DNA of 64,000 nucleotides from the NCBI GenBank assembly GCA_023362775.1, contig JALMGJ010000003.1:77916355-77980354 (forward strand). Reading direction: 5' to 3'. The DNA is from Charina bottae (Eukaryota > Chordata > Lepidosauria > Squamata > Charinaidae). How positions within the stretch are numbered: position 1 is the first letter of the stretch; each line of letters opens with the position of its first letter. A program made the position numbers and the translations under genes. The notes under the pieces were generated by a model. The model did no database searches and was not told the origin of the DNA. It saw only the letters and a list, made by a program, of their open reading frames with translations. Shown piece after piece: positions 24,648 to 38,500 of this stretch.

Positions 24648-25225
24648 CTTGAGTCATCATCTAACAGTCTAGGTACAATGGAATAGATACTGGCTCCAAT
24701 ATGCTTAGCATGCAGACTAAATGCCCTCTTGCATTACATTTGCATTTACATATGAAGATTTTTCCAAGAGCCTTTGAGGTTTTCGGCTGCCCTTTTTCAG
24801 CCCCATTTCTAGCCTTATATTCTACTTGAGCTGTGATGACATGAACTGTATATGTTATTACAAGAATGGTCACATTACTGAATTATAGAAAGACATCGAT
24901 AAATTGCCATTTTGCCTTTATCCTTTCCCTAATATCCCCCCTTTTGCTTCTTTTGCACAACTACATGCTGGGTTCATGTTGGAAATGAACCAAATCATCA
25001 AGATCCCTTTCTTGGTCAGTCATTGCCCCAGCATGGATCTAATGCCTCTCTCTCTACAGTTAGGCATTATATTGGAAAAGTGGTTTAGTCTATTTCCTAT
25101 GTTTGGAGGAACGTGCTTATGGAAGCAGTCTTGAAATTTGTAATCTTTTCATAAAAATAATATCTCAGGTTTGGTTTTGTTCATTAAAAAGTGCCTTTTG
25201 CCCCTTTAATCAGTAGCTTTTAGAT

Positions 25226-25513
25226 CCGAGCTTTCCAAACTGTGTTGGGACACGTTAGTGTGTCGGCTGCAGTGTCTGGGTGTGTCACAGCTGCTGCTGC
25301 CTCCGAGCCCTGCCAGGATTCCACGCAGGTCCTAGTGCCTGCCTTGTGCCTTGCTGCCTCCAAACCTGCTGTGATTCTGTGCAGGTCCTAGTGCCTGCCT
25401 TGTGCCCTGCTGTCAGAGTGTGTCGTGAAATGATGCCCTGCTGTAAGAGTGTGTCGCGAAATCATGCATGTCTAAAAAGTGTGTCACCAACATGAAAAGT
25501 TTGGAACGCTCTG
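25226..25513. mobile_element. hAT-type MITE
   Basis: Terminal repeats CCGAGCTTTCCAAACTG and AGTTTGGAACGCTCTG; 8-bp duplication TTTTAGAT at 25218-25225 and 25514-25521. It contains about two units of the 61-bp minisatellite of 907-1377, in the opposite orientation. Confidence 0.85.
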
Positions 25514-27465
25514 TTTTAGATAGTAGACATTTATAGCTGCAACCACAGAGAATAAGGCCTGGATACTATCCTTTCTTTAATTAGATTTAATTATTTCTGT
25601 CTTTGTAGGTTCCTTCAACATGTTTTGCTTTTTTCATGAAACTTTGAAACTTAAAATAATGAAAAATAGGCCATTACCTTCCTTTAGAATATGTGTAATC
25701 TCTGCATGTTTTTTAAATACCAGCTTTATAGAGCCATTAATACTGTGTTTACCATTACATTCCAATTTGCTGAAATTATCTTGGTTTACAAAGTAAAAGG
25801 AAGTCTCTTAGAAATTGATGTAACATGATATTGCTTATTCCACAATGATAGTACATAAATATAATGTAGCCTGGGCTTTCCAGAAAAAGACAAACCATTT
25901 CTCATAGGATATGTTTCTACTCAGTGCAAGATGAGGGTAACATGCTATCCTGCCTGAGGAAAAGCTGCTGAACACCTTTATAAATGCCTCCTTCCATGTA
26001 TAGAAATTGCCCAGGTTAGAATCTGAATCTTAGGTAGTAGGATATGTGCTGAGTGGAAGGGGAACTGTAGAGAAGATGGCCTTGACGGAGAAAGGGAAGA
26101 TCTGTTACCAAGGCAATGAACAGATAAACATAGCTTAACCTCATGCCAAGGTAGAGATTTATGAAAACTCCTAAGATAGCCCCCCCCCCCCAATTCACAT
26201 GTAGATAAGAGGGAGGAGGGGAAACACATTCAGATTTGCAATATTCTGTTACTATAGCCATTTTAATAAAAGGTTTAGGCCTATATGGCATCTGTTTCTT
26301 GATATGGTCTACCTTGTAAGGCAGATGGGGGAGAGCACCAGACTAATTTAGATGGCACAGAACAGACCCATCCTCCAACATTTTGTCTTGCTACTTCCTG
26401 CCCCCAGGGGATGTGCAAAATGTTCCATGCATAGGGCAGCTGGTTTCTGGTGGCCTTTATCCAGGCCAAAATAAATGTGTTTGATCCATATCCAAACTTA
26501 AAAACTGAAATTTCAAGTGGGATCACTTCAGGGGGAAAGTGGAAAAAAGCCAAGGACAATGGTGGCAGTGTACCACAGTTGCATCTAAGAGGAGGTAAGA
26601 AAAGTAAGGCTCTGGAAAGATGAATAGGTGGGTCAATTTAATAGCCCTCCCAATGTCTTTGATTTCAAGTGCAGCATATCCAGTTTGCCTGGCCCCTTTG
26701 ATTTGCACAGAACTCTTTTTTTCCTTTACTTCTCCTAAGCTGCCAATGATGTTTCGTTTTCAAAAGTAGCATAAGGAGAGGTAGGGAAAGAAAGTTTCTG
26801 GGAAGAGGATGGGTGGGAGGTGGGCTGGTTGGATATCCACCATCAAGCCCCTTAACTGCAGGAATCCAGGAAGAAAGATTCACACAGACTTTCCTAATGA
26901 GTTTTAATGCAAAGAATTATGGCTTAGAATACAGAATCTTGAGAACTCAGATATGATCCCTCCAGCCCTCCTTTATTATTAACTTCATTAAGGCATGATC
27001 TCTTGAAGCTTTTTTCAAGAAATATTTTCCATGACTGTTTATTTGATAAGCCTGTAATGGCATCTCCCATCTGCTGATGGTTTGTCTTGAAGGATTCTCT
27101 CTCAACCATAGCACAATCTCATACATCCACATTTGAAGTTAAAAGGAAGTAGGGAAACAAAAGTTCTGGGAAGATGAGCTAGTGGGACAGCACATAGACC
27201 ATGCAAAAAAGGAAGGAGACAAGAATGCACAAGCCTTGCCATTCTTGACTCATACACCCCTTCCAGATTTTGTTTCCACCGAACCCCAGAACAACCAAAA
27301 TCTTCTGGGTTTCAGTTCTGCTGAACTGCAACCCATCCAGGATGGTTTGGCAGAATTTCTGAGGCACAATGTTTCAGCTTTGAAACAAGACACATTTTTG
27401 TTTCATGTACATCTTATATCTGCTTAATTCTACCTGGTGTTTGGGCCAGCTCTGACCATCTAAAT

Positions 27466-27594
27466 CAGTGTTTCTCAACCTTGGCAACTTGAAGATGTGT
27501 GGACTTCAACTCCCAGAATCCCAGTTATGCTGGCTGGGGAATTCTGGGAGTTGAAGTCCACACATCTTCAAGCTGCCAAGGTTGAGAAACACTG
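27466..27594. mobile_element. Palindromic hAT-type MITE
   Basis: A 129-bp near-perfect palindrome, from CAGTGTTTCTCAACCTTGGC to its complement, with internal ACTTCAACTCCCAGAAT arms. Perfect 8-bp duplication ATCTAAAT at 27458-27465 and 27595-27602. Confidence 0.88.
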
Positions 27595-27688
27595 ATCTAA
27601 ATAAACATACAGCAAAGGGAAAACAACACCAGGGAACTTATAGGAAGAAGTCATGACAACTCAAAATACACATTCCTTATTCGATATA

Positions 27689-27763
27689 TATTCTATTCTA
27701 TTCTATTCTATTCTATTCTATTCTATTCTATTCTATTCTATTCTATTCTATTCTATTCTATTC
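27689..27763. repeat. (TTCTA)n microsatellite
   Basis: About 15 pure units, equal to AATAG on the other strand, a motif common in some squamates. A short TCCA run follows at 27775-27789. Confidence 0.92.
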
Positions 27764-27987
27764 ATATTATTTATCCATCCATCCATCCCTGTGATAGAAT
27801 GGAGAAAGTAGACACTGTCTGCTATCCTGTCATGTGATCTCCCAAATATACAGGCTGTATTTATGACTGAGCCTGGGAAACGGCTAAGAGGAACCAGATA
27901 AGGTTTTTGTGCACTGGGGTGTGAACACACAGACACAGACACAGACACAGAGTTTCTCATCAGGTACTGTAGGTAACAGGGAGTAAA

Positions 27988-28312
27988 TGTAAAGGTTCCC
28001 CCTGCACATTTGTGCAGTTGTGTCCGACTCTAGGGGTCGGTGCTCATCTCCGTTTGTTAGCCGAAGAGCCAGCATCCGAAGATGCTTCCACGGTCATGTG
28101 GCCGCATGATGCACGCGGAACGCTGTTACCTACCCACCGAAGTGGTACCTATTAATCTACTTGCATTTGCATGCTTTCGAATTGCTAGGTTGGCAAGAGC
28201 TGGAGCTAGTGCGGGAGCTCACTCCATCACGCGGGGCTAGGTATTCAAACCTCTGAACATGCGATCTTCTGATCAACAAGCCTGGCGTCTTACCCGCTAA
28301 GCCACCACGCCC
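27988..28312 (-). mobile_element. Sauria-type SINE
   Basis: Same order and motifs as the SINE at 10065, with moderate divergence and a degraded box B. I saw no clear target duplication. Confidence 0.8.
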
Positions 28313-28368
28313 ATATGCACATATACTAGGATACCCATATAATAATGGTTCAGAAACTATAGTAGAGG

Positions 28369-28675
28369 TAAAGGTTTCCCCTGCACAGTCGTGTCCGACT
28401 CTAGGGGCCGGTGCTCATTTCCGTTTCTTAGCCGAAGAGCCAGCCCTGTCCAAAGACGCTTCCGTGATCATGTGGCTGGAATGATGCACATGGAACGCTG
28501 TTACCTACCCACCGAAGTGGTACCTATTTGTCTACTTGCATTTGCATGCTTTTGAATTGCTAGGTTGGCAAGAGCTGGGGCGAGTGTGGGAGCTCACTCC
28601 GTCACGCGGGGCTAGGGATTCGAACCTCCAAACTTGTGATCATCTGATCGACAAGCCTGGCGTCTTACCCGCCAG
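28369..28675 (-). mobile_element. Sauria-type SINE
   Basis: A second minus-strand copy only about 60 bp from the first; box B GGTTCGAATCCC is intact. It lies upstream of the first SCR exon of gene 2. Confidence 0.8.
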
Positions 28676-29316
28676 TTGGTTGAGCAATTAAGCCATAAAG
28701 CAGTTTACTACATTCATTGAAAGCAGAAGCCAGATCAAAAGAGTGGGGAGCTAAAGCTTTGTATCTATCAGCTGAATGCAACTGGCATTGCTTTCTGAAA
28801 GAATCAGTATTTTAAAGAAATGAATGCTCTTCTGTACTGGGTAGTTTAGGAATAATAATAATTTAAAAAACGAACTACTTCACAAGAAGGTTATCGCATG
28901 CTGTCTTTTGATCAATCGTAAGAACCCCCTCACAGCCCCTTTTGTTAACAGATGAGTCTAAAGCTCCAGGTTTTATTCTGCACAATTGCTTTCTGTGAGA
29001 CAATACAATTAAATTGGCACCTACAGTATATCATTACTACATTAGTGATACAAATAACTATGTATTATTCCATTGACTTGAACCAGACTTATCCTTATAT
29101 TTTTATTTGTTAAAGAGACTTCCTTTAAATTAAAACTTGACATTCAGGGAGAACTAGGAACTTCCTGGAACGAATCAGCTCTAACCCTATGAGAATGATC
29201 ATATTCCCTTACACTCTGAGATATGGAGGGCCACTTCCAGAACACGGGAAGAAATGGAAACTTGGTTGAAAATTGCATCTGGCAAATTTCACTGCTGTCT
29301 TTTCTTTTATCATTAG

Positions 29317-29505
29317 ATAGCTGTGGCTACCCACCTAGGTTAGTTTCTGCTGAGCTAATGGATGAATATAAAGAAAAAGATTTCTTTCCTGTTGGATCAA
29401 CAGTGAAATACAAATGTCGTCCGGGTTACATGAAAAGACCAGGGAGGTATTCTAGTACATGCCATAGAAACCAGCAGTGGTCAAAAGTTCCGGAGCTCTG
29501 TCAAA
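29317..29505 (+). CDS. Gene 2 exon a1: SCR, first of a CR1-type repeat
   Basis: Acceptor TTATCATTAG, donor GTAAGT, phase 1-1, 189 bp. It has SCGYPPR, YKC, STC and ELC cysteines and Trp in QQWSK. The FFPVGSTVKYKCRPGY core is close to CR1 and C4BPA SCR1-type domains. It is the first SCR exon found in this gene. No leader exon is recognisable upstream. Confidence 0.85.
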
Positions 29506-32500
29506 GTAAGTCTTTTTACATTCTTATCAAACAAACTCTGTAAATTTATGCAAGGGAATATGTTTTTCTGCTAACTACAGAGAGAAACCTTGAATCAGTT
29601 TTATACATTTTATGTTCCTCACAACATAGCACAGGAAAGTAGAATTCCTCCTGTTTTCTCCTAGGAAAATCATGTGGACATCCAGGAGAACCAGAGGGTG
29701 GCAGATTGCTTGTAACAGGAGATTTTCTCTTTGGTTCCACTGTAAATTACCAGTGTGAGAAAGGGTAAGTTTCAGGGAACCCAACACAATTCCCAGTGGT
29801 ATTATTCTTCCTGTTTCTTTCTTCCTCCTCTGACCAGAGTAAGCAGAAACTGTCTAGGTGGAACGCTTCAGGGTGGAGTGGGGGAAATCACACTTTCCTC
29901 ACCAGTTACTGGGCAAGGCCTGTACCCCAGTGGGGAAGGAGTGGTCCTGGCCAGTTTGGGAGCCCCTTCAACTTGCTGTTGCCTCTTTTGCTGTTGGTAT
30001 CTTCTCTTTCAATCTACGTTTTCTAAAAGAAGAGCATCAGCAAAGATTAGGAGTGAACAGGATGAAAAGGAAGGACCACTATCAGGTTGATAGATTGTGT
30101 AAATAAATAGTAGAGTTGAACAAGTTCTCCCTTTCGATCTGTTTCATCTAGAAAAAAAATCATTAGGAAATTTCTCCTTCCAATGTATGATTTTAAAGAT
30201 ACAGGACTTTTGCCAAAACAAGAGTTAGCAATCATAGAAACTAATTTCTCCTGCAGGCTGCTAGTTTGCTATCTAGCAATCTATCTGCCTCTACACATAC
30301 ACATATGGTGTCTTTCTATGCATATGCATACATCTAAATCTAGACAGACATCACATAAAGAGAAAGCATGGGATGGATGAATAGAAAAATACTTTATGAG
30401 GCACTTAGTCGTCTTTATTCCTGCATTTTACTCAGACCTGAAGGCCACCTCAGACCTGAAACAACTCTAAGCAGCTCATTTTGAACTAGAGTAGACAAAG
30501 GGATGTAGCATGTCCATTTGATTCCAAGCATCTAAAGTCTGCATCCTTATAGAAAAATATATATAAAATGATGATATACTGTTTCTTCTGTCTCAATACA
30601 GGTACAGGCTGATTGGCAAGTCTTCCAGAAAGTGTGTAATATCTGATAATAGAATGGTATGGACTGGTCAACTTCCCCACTGTGAGAGTAAGTAGTACTA
30701 CGTATCTAAGTAATATGTAAAAGAATACTCTTTATTGCTCCTTGCCAACGTAAGTTCAGAAGAAAATGAATTGATGAATTAATTGAAAATGGATTAAAAT
30801 GAAAAGTACATTTTCAGTTAACGAAGACCCCAAATGCTCCTTTTGGTGGTTCATCTTCTCCTTCTTTCTAGTTATTCCATGTTTTCCACCACCAAATATT
30901 CCCCATGGCAAGCACAATGGAAAACATTTGGAAGATTTCTCCTATGGGACAGCTGTAACATATACGTGTGACAAAGGCTACCCCCTTATTGGAAATGCCT
31001 CTATTTACTGTACCACTAAGGACGGGATAAACGGAGAATGGAGTGGCCGTGCGTATTGTGGAGGTGGGTTTTCATGTTCCAATCCTTGGTTCTTGTGATG
31101 CTCCTCAATCAAGGACCATTTAGTGTCAACTGCTAACCAGGACCATTTAAAAATACTCCTGCAAACGTTTCCCTGGGGACCCCACACTGACGAACTAGCT
31201 ACCCCTGTTCCTCAGCTACCCAAACTGAACCCATCAGGCCATGACAGTGCTGCAGAGTGATTCTGGTTCTTTCTCCTGCTCTTCTTCTGACATACAGTGT
31301 GTCTCCTTTTCAGTGATGCAGTGTCCATCTCCTCAGATTAAGCATGGGAGGATTGTGGCTGGAATTTCCAGCACCTACACATATAGCCAGAAGGTTAGCT
31401 TTGAGTGCATTGGGGGCCACAAGATGGTTGGCTCCAGAGAGATCCATTGCCAAGTGGATGGTACGTGGCACCCTCCCGTACCTCTCTGTGAACAGGGTAG
31501 GTATGAATCTGGGTTTTCCATTTCTTGAGCAATATTCAGAGCTCCTGTTCTGTTCGGTTCGGTTCTGATTGTGCATTCCACTTTCCTTCACTCACAGTTA
31601 GTGGAAAGTATGGTGCTTGCAGCTGGGCCTGGGAACAACTTGTACTTTAATTTTTCCCCTGATGCATCAGCCCACAGTATACTCTTAATCTGTTTTTCTT
31701 CCCAATCTTCTCCCTTCTTCTTCCAGTGGTGCAATGCCAACCACCCCCAAACATTCAAAACGGGATTCTCAGCAACCAGGAATCAGCAGCATTTCTCAGT
31801 GGAATGCTTGTGGATTATACATGCGATCCCGGCTATGCTCTGATTGGAGAGGCAACTATTCATTGCACGGACGCTGGCAGGTGGTCTTCTCCTGCCCCTA
31901 ACTGTGAAGGTACATTTCTCTATTGACTCCTGAAGTGGTGAAGTACAGAAACAGAATAATTCTTCACACATGTTTCCTGTTCTTTATTGAATGGACCATG
32001 GCTGCTTTAAAACTGCTAAAGTACCAGACCTAGGAATATTTAGATTTTGAATATTTGTTGAGGTTTTCACAATGTTTTTGGGTATAATAAGGAAAAAGTA
32101 GATGAGATCACAAGCCTCACATGTACCCATGCAACTTGCAACATTCCCTGCTAAGGGTAAGGACATACTATAACTCCTTATTAGCACATTGTGACCAGTC
32201 TGCCATAAGCATAACTAAAGCCCAATTTTAGTACCAGACCTAGGAATATTTAGATTTTGAATCTAGTGATATATAAAATGATTGAGGGTTTGAGGATTTC
32301 TTCAGTAGAAAAACCCAAACTGTAACTGAAGAAATGAAAAATCCGCTTTAGATTATCAGAGTTAATTCTCCACCAGTAGATACCTTTTATGTGATAAATT
32401 TTTTATTTTTAAGTGAGTTTATCTCCATAGAAGAGGCAGGTGATGCTTTAAACTTTACACCGATACCATTTAGTGAAGATCTGCTTCTGTAGTAATGCAT

Positions 32501-35500
32501 GCTAATTCCATTGATTTAGGACTTGTTCATTGGGTTTCCTTTATGTTTTGGTGCACTTATGAAAAGAACAAGAGGCAAATAGGGTTGGTTTGTTTTTGTT
32601 ACCATTAGAAAGGTTCTGTTCAGCTAATTCTGTGGGTTTACAAGAATTCAATAGTCTTGAGGTGCATCTTCATAGGAGTTACCTAAAAGTGGAATCTACA
32701 CATATACATCTCTCTCTTTTTTTTTTCTTTTCATTCATTAATTCATTCTCGTTCACATTTATTCCTCTTACTTTCCAAGCTGCAATATTCTATACACCAC
32801 AGGTGTCCCAGATGGACTCAAAAATATTGATCTCCACTGCCTTTCATGGCCTTGATTTGTTGAGGTTTTCACAATGTTTTTGGGTATAATAAGGAAAAAG
32901 TAGATCAGATCACAAGCCTCACATGTACCCATGCAACTTGCAACATTCCCTGCTAAGGGTAAGGACATACTATAACTCCTTATTAGCACATTGTGACCAG
33001 CCTGCCATAAGCATAACTAAAGCCCGATTTTATCTCATGCATGCTCACACTTTTCTATGGAAGCTAGGATCTCTAATCCAGAGACTCTTGCAAGCCAACT
33101 CTTGCCCATATCTGTCAACTAGGACTATGTGCAGTGTTCTGACAAACACTGTATACTCTATGGAAATTATACATACTTTAATACTTTGTTTTACTAACTA
33201 GTACCTCATATCATGACTCTAGTTTGCTTGTTACCTTCTTTCTCTTTCTGGCCTCTTCAGCTTCTTTTGTTGTCTTTGAACTCTATTTTTGAAGCATATA
33301 AATGGAATACAATATGTCTCCTTTTCAGTGATGCAGTGTCCATCTCCTCAGATTAAGAATGGGAGGATTGTGGCTGGAATTTCCAGCACCTACACATATA
33401 GCCAGAAGGTTAGCTTTGAGTGCATTGGGGGCCACAAGATGGTTGGCTCCAGAGAGATCCATTGCCAAGTGGATGGTACGTGGCACCCTCCCGTACCTCT
33501 CTGTGAACAGGGTAGGTATGAATCTGGGTTTTCCATTTCTTGAGCAATATTCAGAGCTCCTGTTCTGTTCGGTTCGGTTCTGATTGTGCATTCCACTTTC
33601 CTTCACTCACAGTTAGTGGAAAGTATGGTGCTTGCAGCTGGGCCTGGGAACAACTTGTACCTTACTTTTTCCCCTGATGCATCAGCCCACAGTATACTCT
33701 TAATCTGTTTTTCTTCCCAATCTTCTCCCTTCTTCTTCCAGTGGTGCAATGTCAACCACCCCCAGACATTCAGAACGGGACTCGCAGCAACCAGGAATCA
33801 GCAGCATTTCCCAGTGGAATGCTTGTGGAATATACATGCGATCCCGGCTATGCTCTGATTGGAGAGGCAACTATTCGTTGCACGGACGCTGGCAGGTGGT
33901 CTTCTCCTGCCCCTAACTGTGAAGGTACCTTTGGGACCACAACCTTGTTTCTGTAAGCCCTTGAAGCAGTGAGGCACACAAACAGAGGCTCACTCTTCAC
34001 TTGGGTTTCCTCTTCGTCATTGAATGTTGTTGTTGTTCAGTCGTTCAGTCGTGTCCGACTCTTCGTGACCTCATGGACCATAGCACGCCAGGCCTTCCTG
34101 TCCTCCACTTTCTCTCGGAGTTTACTCAAATTCATGTTCATTACATCGGTGATGCTATCTAACCATCTCATCCTCTGCCGTCCCCTTCTCCTTTTGCCCT
34201 CAGTCTTTCCCAGCATCAGGGTCTTTTCCAGTGAGTCCTCTCTTCTCATTAGGTGGCCAAAGTATTTGAGCTTCATCTTCAGCATCTGTCCTTCCAATGA
34301 GCAGTCAGGGTTGATTTCCTTTAGGATTGACTGGTTTGACCTCCTTGCAGTCCAAGGGACTCTCAAGAGTCTTCTCCAGCACCACAGCTCGAAAGCATCA
34401 ATTCTTCGGCGCTCAGCCTTCCTTATGGTCCAACTCTCACAGCCATACATTGCTACTGGAAAAACCATAGCTTTAACTATACGGACCTTTGTCGGCAAGG
34501 TGATGTCTCTGCTTTTTAATATGCTGTCTAGGTTTGCCATAGCTTTCCTTCCAAGGAGCAAGCGTCTTTTAATTTCATGGCTGCAGTCACCGTCTGCGGT
34601 GATCTTGGAGCCCAAGAAAATAAAATCTGTCACTGCTTCCATTTCTTCCCCTTCTATTTGCCAGGAAGTGATGGGACCAGATGCCATGATCTGGGTTTTT
34701 TTAATGTTGAGTTTCAAGCCAGCTTTTGCACTCTCCTCTTTCACCCTCATCAAGAGGCTCTTTAGTTCCTCTTCACTTTCTGCCATTAGGGTGGTATCGT
34801 CTGCATATCTGAGGTTGTTGATATTTTTCCCGGCAATCTTAACTCCGGCTTGTGATTCATCCAGCCCGGCATTTCTCATGATGTACTCTGCATATAAGTT
34901 AAATAAGCAGGGTGATAATATACAGCCTTGTCGTACTCCTTTCCCAATTTTGAACCAGTCGGTTGTTCCATGTCCGGTTCTAACTGCTGCTTCTTGACCC
35001 ACATACAGGTTTCTCAGGAGACAGGTAAGGTGGTCTGGTACTCCCATCTCTTTAAGAATTTGCCACAGTTTGTTGTGATCCACACAATCAAAGGCTTTAG
35101 CGTAGTCAATGAAGCAGAAGTAGATGTTTTTCTGGAACTCTCTTGCTTTTTCCATGATCCAGCGAATGTTGGCAATCTGATCTCTAGTTCCTCTGCCTCT
35201 TCGAAACCCAGCTTGCACTTCTGGTAGTTCTCGGTTCACATGCTGCTGAAGCCTAGCTTGTAGGATTTTGAGCATAACCTTGCTGGCATGTGAAATGAGT
35301 GCAATTGTACGGTAGTTTGAACATTCTTTGGCATTGCCTTTCTTTGGAATTGGAACGTAAACTGACCTTTTCCAATCCTGTGGCCACTGTTGAGTTTTCC
35401 AAATTTGTTGGCATATTGAGTGCAGCACTTTAACAGCATCATCTTTTAGGATTTTAAATAGCTCAGCTGGGATACTGTCTTCTCCGCTAGCTTTGTTGTT

Positions 35501-38500
35501 AGTAATGCTTCCTAAGGCCCACTTGACTTCACTCTCTAGGATGTCCGGCTCAAGGTCAGTGACCACACCATCGTATTTATCAGGGATATTAAGATCTTTC
35601 TTGTATAGTTCTTCTGTGTATTCTTGCCACCTCTTCTTAATCTCTTCTGCTTCTGTTAGGTCCCTGCCTTTTTTGTCCTTTATCATGCCCATCTTTGCAC
35701 AAAACGTTCCCTTGATATCTCCGATTTTCTTGAAGAGATCTCTAGTCTTCCCCATTCTATTGTTTTCCTCGATTTCTTTGCATTGTTCATTTAAGAAGGC
35801 CTTCTTATCTCTCCTTGCTATTCTCTGGAATTCTGCATTCAGTTGTTTATATCTTTCCCTTTCTCCCTTGCCTTTTGCTTCTCTTCTTTCCTCAGCTATT
35901 TGTAAAGCCTCATCAGTCAACCACTTTGCTTTCTTGCATTTCTTTTTCTTTGGGATGGTTTTAGTTGCTGCCTCCTGTACAATGTTACGAACCTCCATCC
36001 ATAGTTCTTCAGGCACTCTGTCTACCAGATCTAATCCTTTAAATCTATTCCTCACTTCCACTGTATATTCATAAGGGATATGATTTAGGTCATACCTGAT
36101 TGGTCTAGTGGTTTTCTCTACATTCTTCAATTTAAGCCTAAATTTTGCAATAAGAAGCTCATGATCTGAGCCACAGTCAGCTCCAGGTCTTGTTTTTGCT
36201 GATTGTATAGAGCTTCTCCATCTTTGGCTGCAAAGTATATAATCAATCTGATTTCGGTATTGACCATCTGGTGATGTCCATGTGTAGAGTCGTCTCTTGT
36301 GTTGTTGGAAAAGAGTGTTTGCTATGACCAGCGTGTTCTCTTGACAAAACTCTATTAGCCTTTGCCCTGCTTCATTTTGTACTCCGAGGCCGAACTTGCC
36401 TGTTATTCCGGTTATTTTTTGACTTCCTACCTTAGCATTCCAGTCCCCTATGATGAAAAGGACATCTTTTTTTGGTGTTAGTTCTAGAAGGTGTTGTAGG
36501 TCTTCATAGAACCGGTCAACTTCAGCTTCTTTGGCATCAGTGGTTGGGGCATAGACTTGGATCACTGTGATGTTGAATGGTTTGCCTTGGATTCGAACTG
36601 AAAGCATTCTGTCGTTTTTGAGGTTGTACCCCAGTACTGCCTTTCCCACTCTTTTATTGACTATGAGAGCTACTCCATTTCTTCTAAGGGATTCTTGCCC
36701 ACAGTAGTATATATAATGGTCTCCTGAATTAAATTCGCCCATTCCTGTCCATTTTAGTTCGCTGATTCCCAATATGTCGATGTTCAATCTTGTCATCTCA
36801 TGTTTGACCACATCCAGCTTACCTTGATTCATAGTTCTTACATTCCAGGTTCCTATGCAATATTGTTCTTTACAGCATCGGACTTTCCTTCCACTTCCAG
36901 ACACATCCACAACTGAGCGTCCTTTCGGCTTTGGCCCAGCCATTTCACACTTTCTGGAGCTACTCGGAATTGCCCTCCGCTCTTCCCCAGTAGCATTTTG
37001 GACACCTTCCGACCTGAGGGGCTCATCTTCCGGCGTCATATCTTTTAGCCTTTTGATACTGTCCATGGGTTTTCTTGGCAAGGATACTGGAGTGGTTTGC
37101 CATTTCCTCCTCCAGTTTTGGACCACGTTTTGTCAGAACTCTCCATCATGACCTGTTCTTCTTGACCTGACTTCATTGAGTTACGCAAGCCCCTTCGCCA
37201 CGACAAGGCAGTGATCCATGAAGGGGTCGTCATTGAATGGAATGTCTCTAAATCCATCCTTAACTGAAGGCTGCTTCAGAAGCTGCTGCGGTATCAGAAC
37301 TAGGAGAATTTAGACGTAGAACCCAGCATTTTGTAACTGGCGGTTTGAGGCCTCACCGAAGAGACCCTGAAAGGGTGTAACTGCTGACAAAAAGCCCCTT
37401 CCTGTGGCCATTCCCTTCTGGGGGGTCGTGGTGCTGGTCTCCCCAGGTCTACTGTTCACCTGGGAAAAGCTGCAGTGAGCTGTGAATAGTTTTGGAGTAT
37501 TTTGGGGGGACTGATGTATTAATGTGAATTTAACTTTTGAAAATCACAGATTTGGGTTTGTTTTTTCTCACCTAGGAAAATCACATTTAATCTGAAGCAC
37601 TGCAAATAGTTTTAGAAATTCAAGCCGTCTGGCCCATTAGCGAACTGCACAGCGATTAATGATAATATAGGACCTCCACTGTTGGCAAAGCAGACTGCTT
37701 TTACTTTTATTCTCCTGATGATAAAATTCCATTGCTAGTCAGTGGAGGTAAAGGGGGACAGATCAATTTATTACTCTCCATACACATTGGTTCCTCTACT
37801 GAAATAAGATAATGACGATAGTGTGCTGCATACAATATGCTGTCAGACCTTAACTATCAAGAGACATGTTGGGTGGAGTGACCATCAATTTATTTGGATG
37901 ATAATGTATGGGAGAACTTCATGTTCTCCTGCATTCTTTTTTTACTTCTTTTGCTGCCTTTGTCCTTGTAGGTATTCTATAGCTGCTTCAGAATCCTTCT
38001 TTGTTTTTAATCTCAACCCTTTCCATGCCTCTCATTGACCCTGAATTTAGTCTCTCTGACCTGCAATAAAAGATCTCCTGCCTGATGCCTCATGTGCATA
38101 TCCCTCATCCCGTTCCTCTCTTATCCTTCTCCAACAACACTCAGTGGAATGTCTGTTTTTACCTATGTTTACCCTCCGCTCAGTGGATCACATTTTCAAA
38201 TCAAAAAATTGAATGTTTGGAAATGATGTTCCATAAAAAGAGGAGTGCCATCAGTTCTCAAGGAGGCCATTATTTACACAGGACTCGACTAACTTTTACT
38301 GCTACCCTTTCATTTTCAGTTCCAGGTTGTGTGGATCCTGAGATTCAGAATGGAGGAATTATTAGGTCCAAAGAAGCTTATCAACCCATATTAACAATTA
38401 CATTTGAATGTGACTTTGGCTACACCCTAAAAAAGGCAATCGTACAATTCGGTGTCGACATGGCAACACATGGGATTTTCCAGCACCCATCTGTGTCAGG

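Larger units (their letters stand above)
20946..29316. other. Intergenic region between genes 1 and 2
   Basis: Outside the listed elements no coding exon is supported. 21530-22010 has a minus-strand frame of 84 residues with no recognised similarity. 26570-27190 has three loose copies of a GAAAGTTTCTGGGAAGA-like stretch. No promoter or leader exon for gene 2 could be identified, though it is expected here. Confidence 0.45.
29571..31555 (+). repeat. Near-identical long block, copy 1 (exons b1-c1-d1 with introns)
   Basis: Matches 48501-50490 with only scattered single-base differences and small indels over about 2 kb, introns included. Identity ends abruptly on both sides: exons a1 and a3 upstream are clearly different, and sequence after d1 and d4 diverges. 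Confidence 0.88.

Noticed and set aside
27689..27763. Regular short repeats as a CRISPR-like array
   Set aside because: Pure 5-bp tandem repeat with no spacers, in vertebrate DNA.
29223..29316. In-frame Met and hydrophobic run just upstream of exon a1, as a possible signal peptide
   Set aside because: A good acceptor (CATTAG) at 29311-29316 defines the exon start. The upstream stretch has an irregular hydrophobic segment and no promoter context, so read-through is more likely incidental.
33969..34997. A 342-residue open frame on the plus strand
   Set aside because: It is the antisense shadow of the BovB reverse transcriptase ORF on the minus strand.
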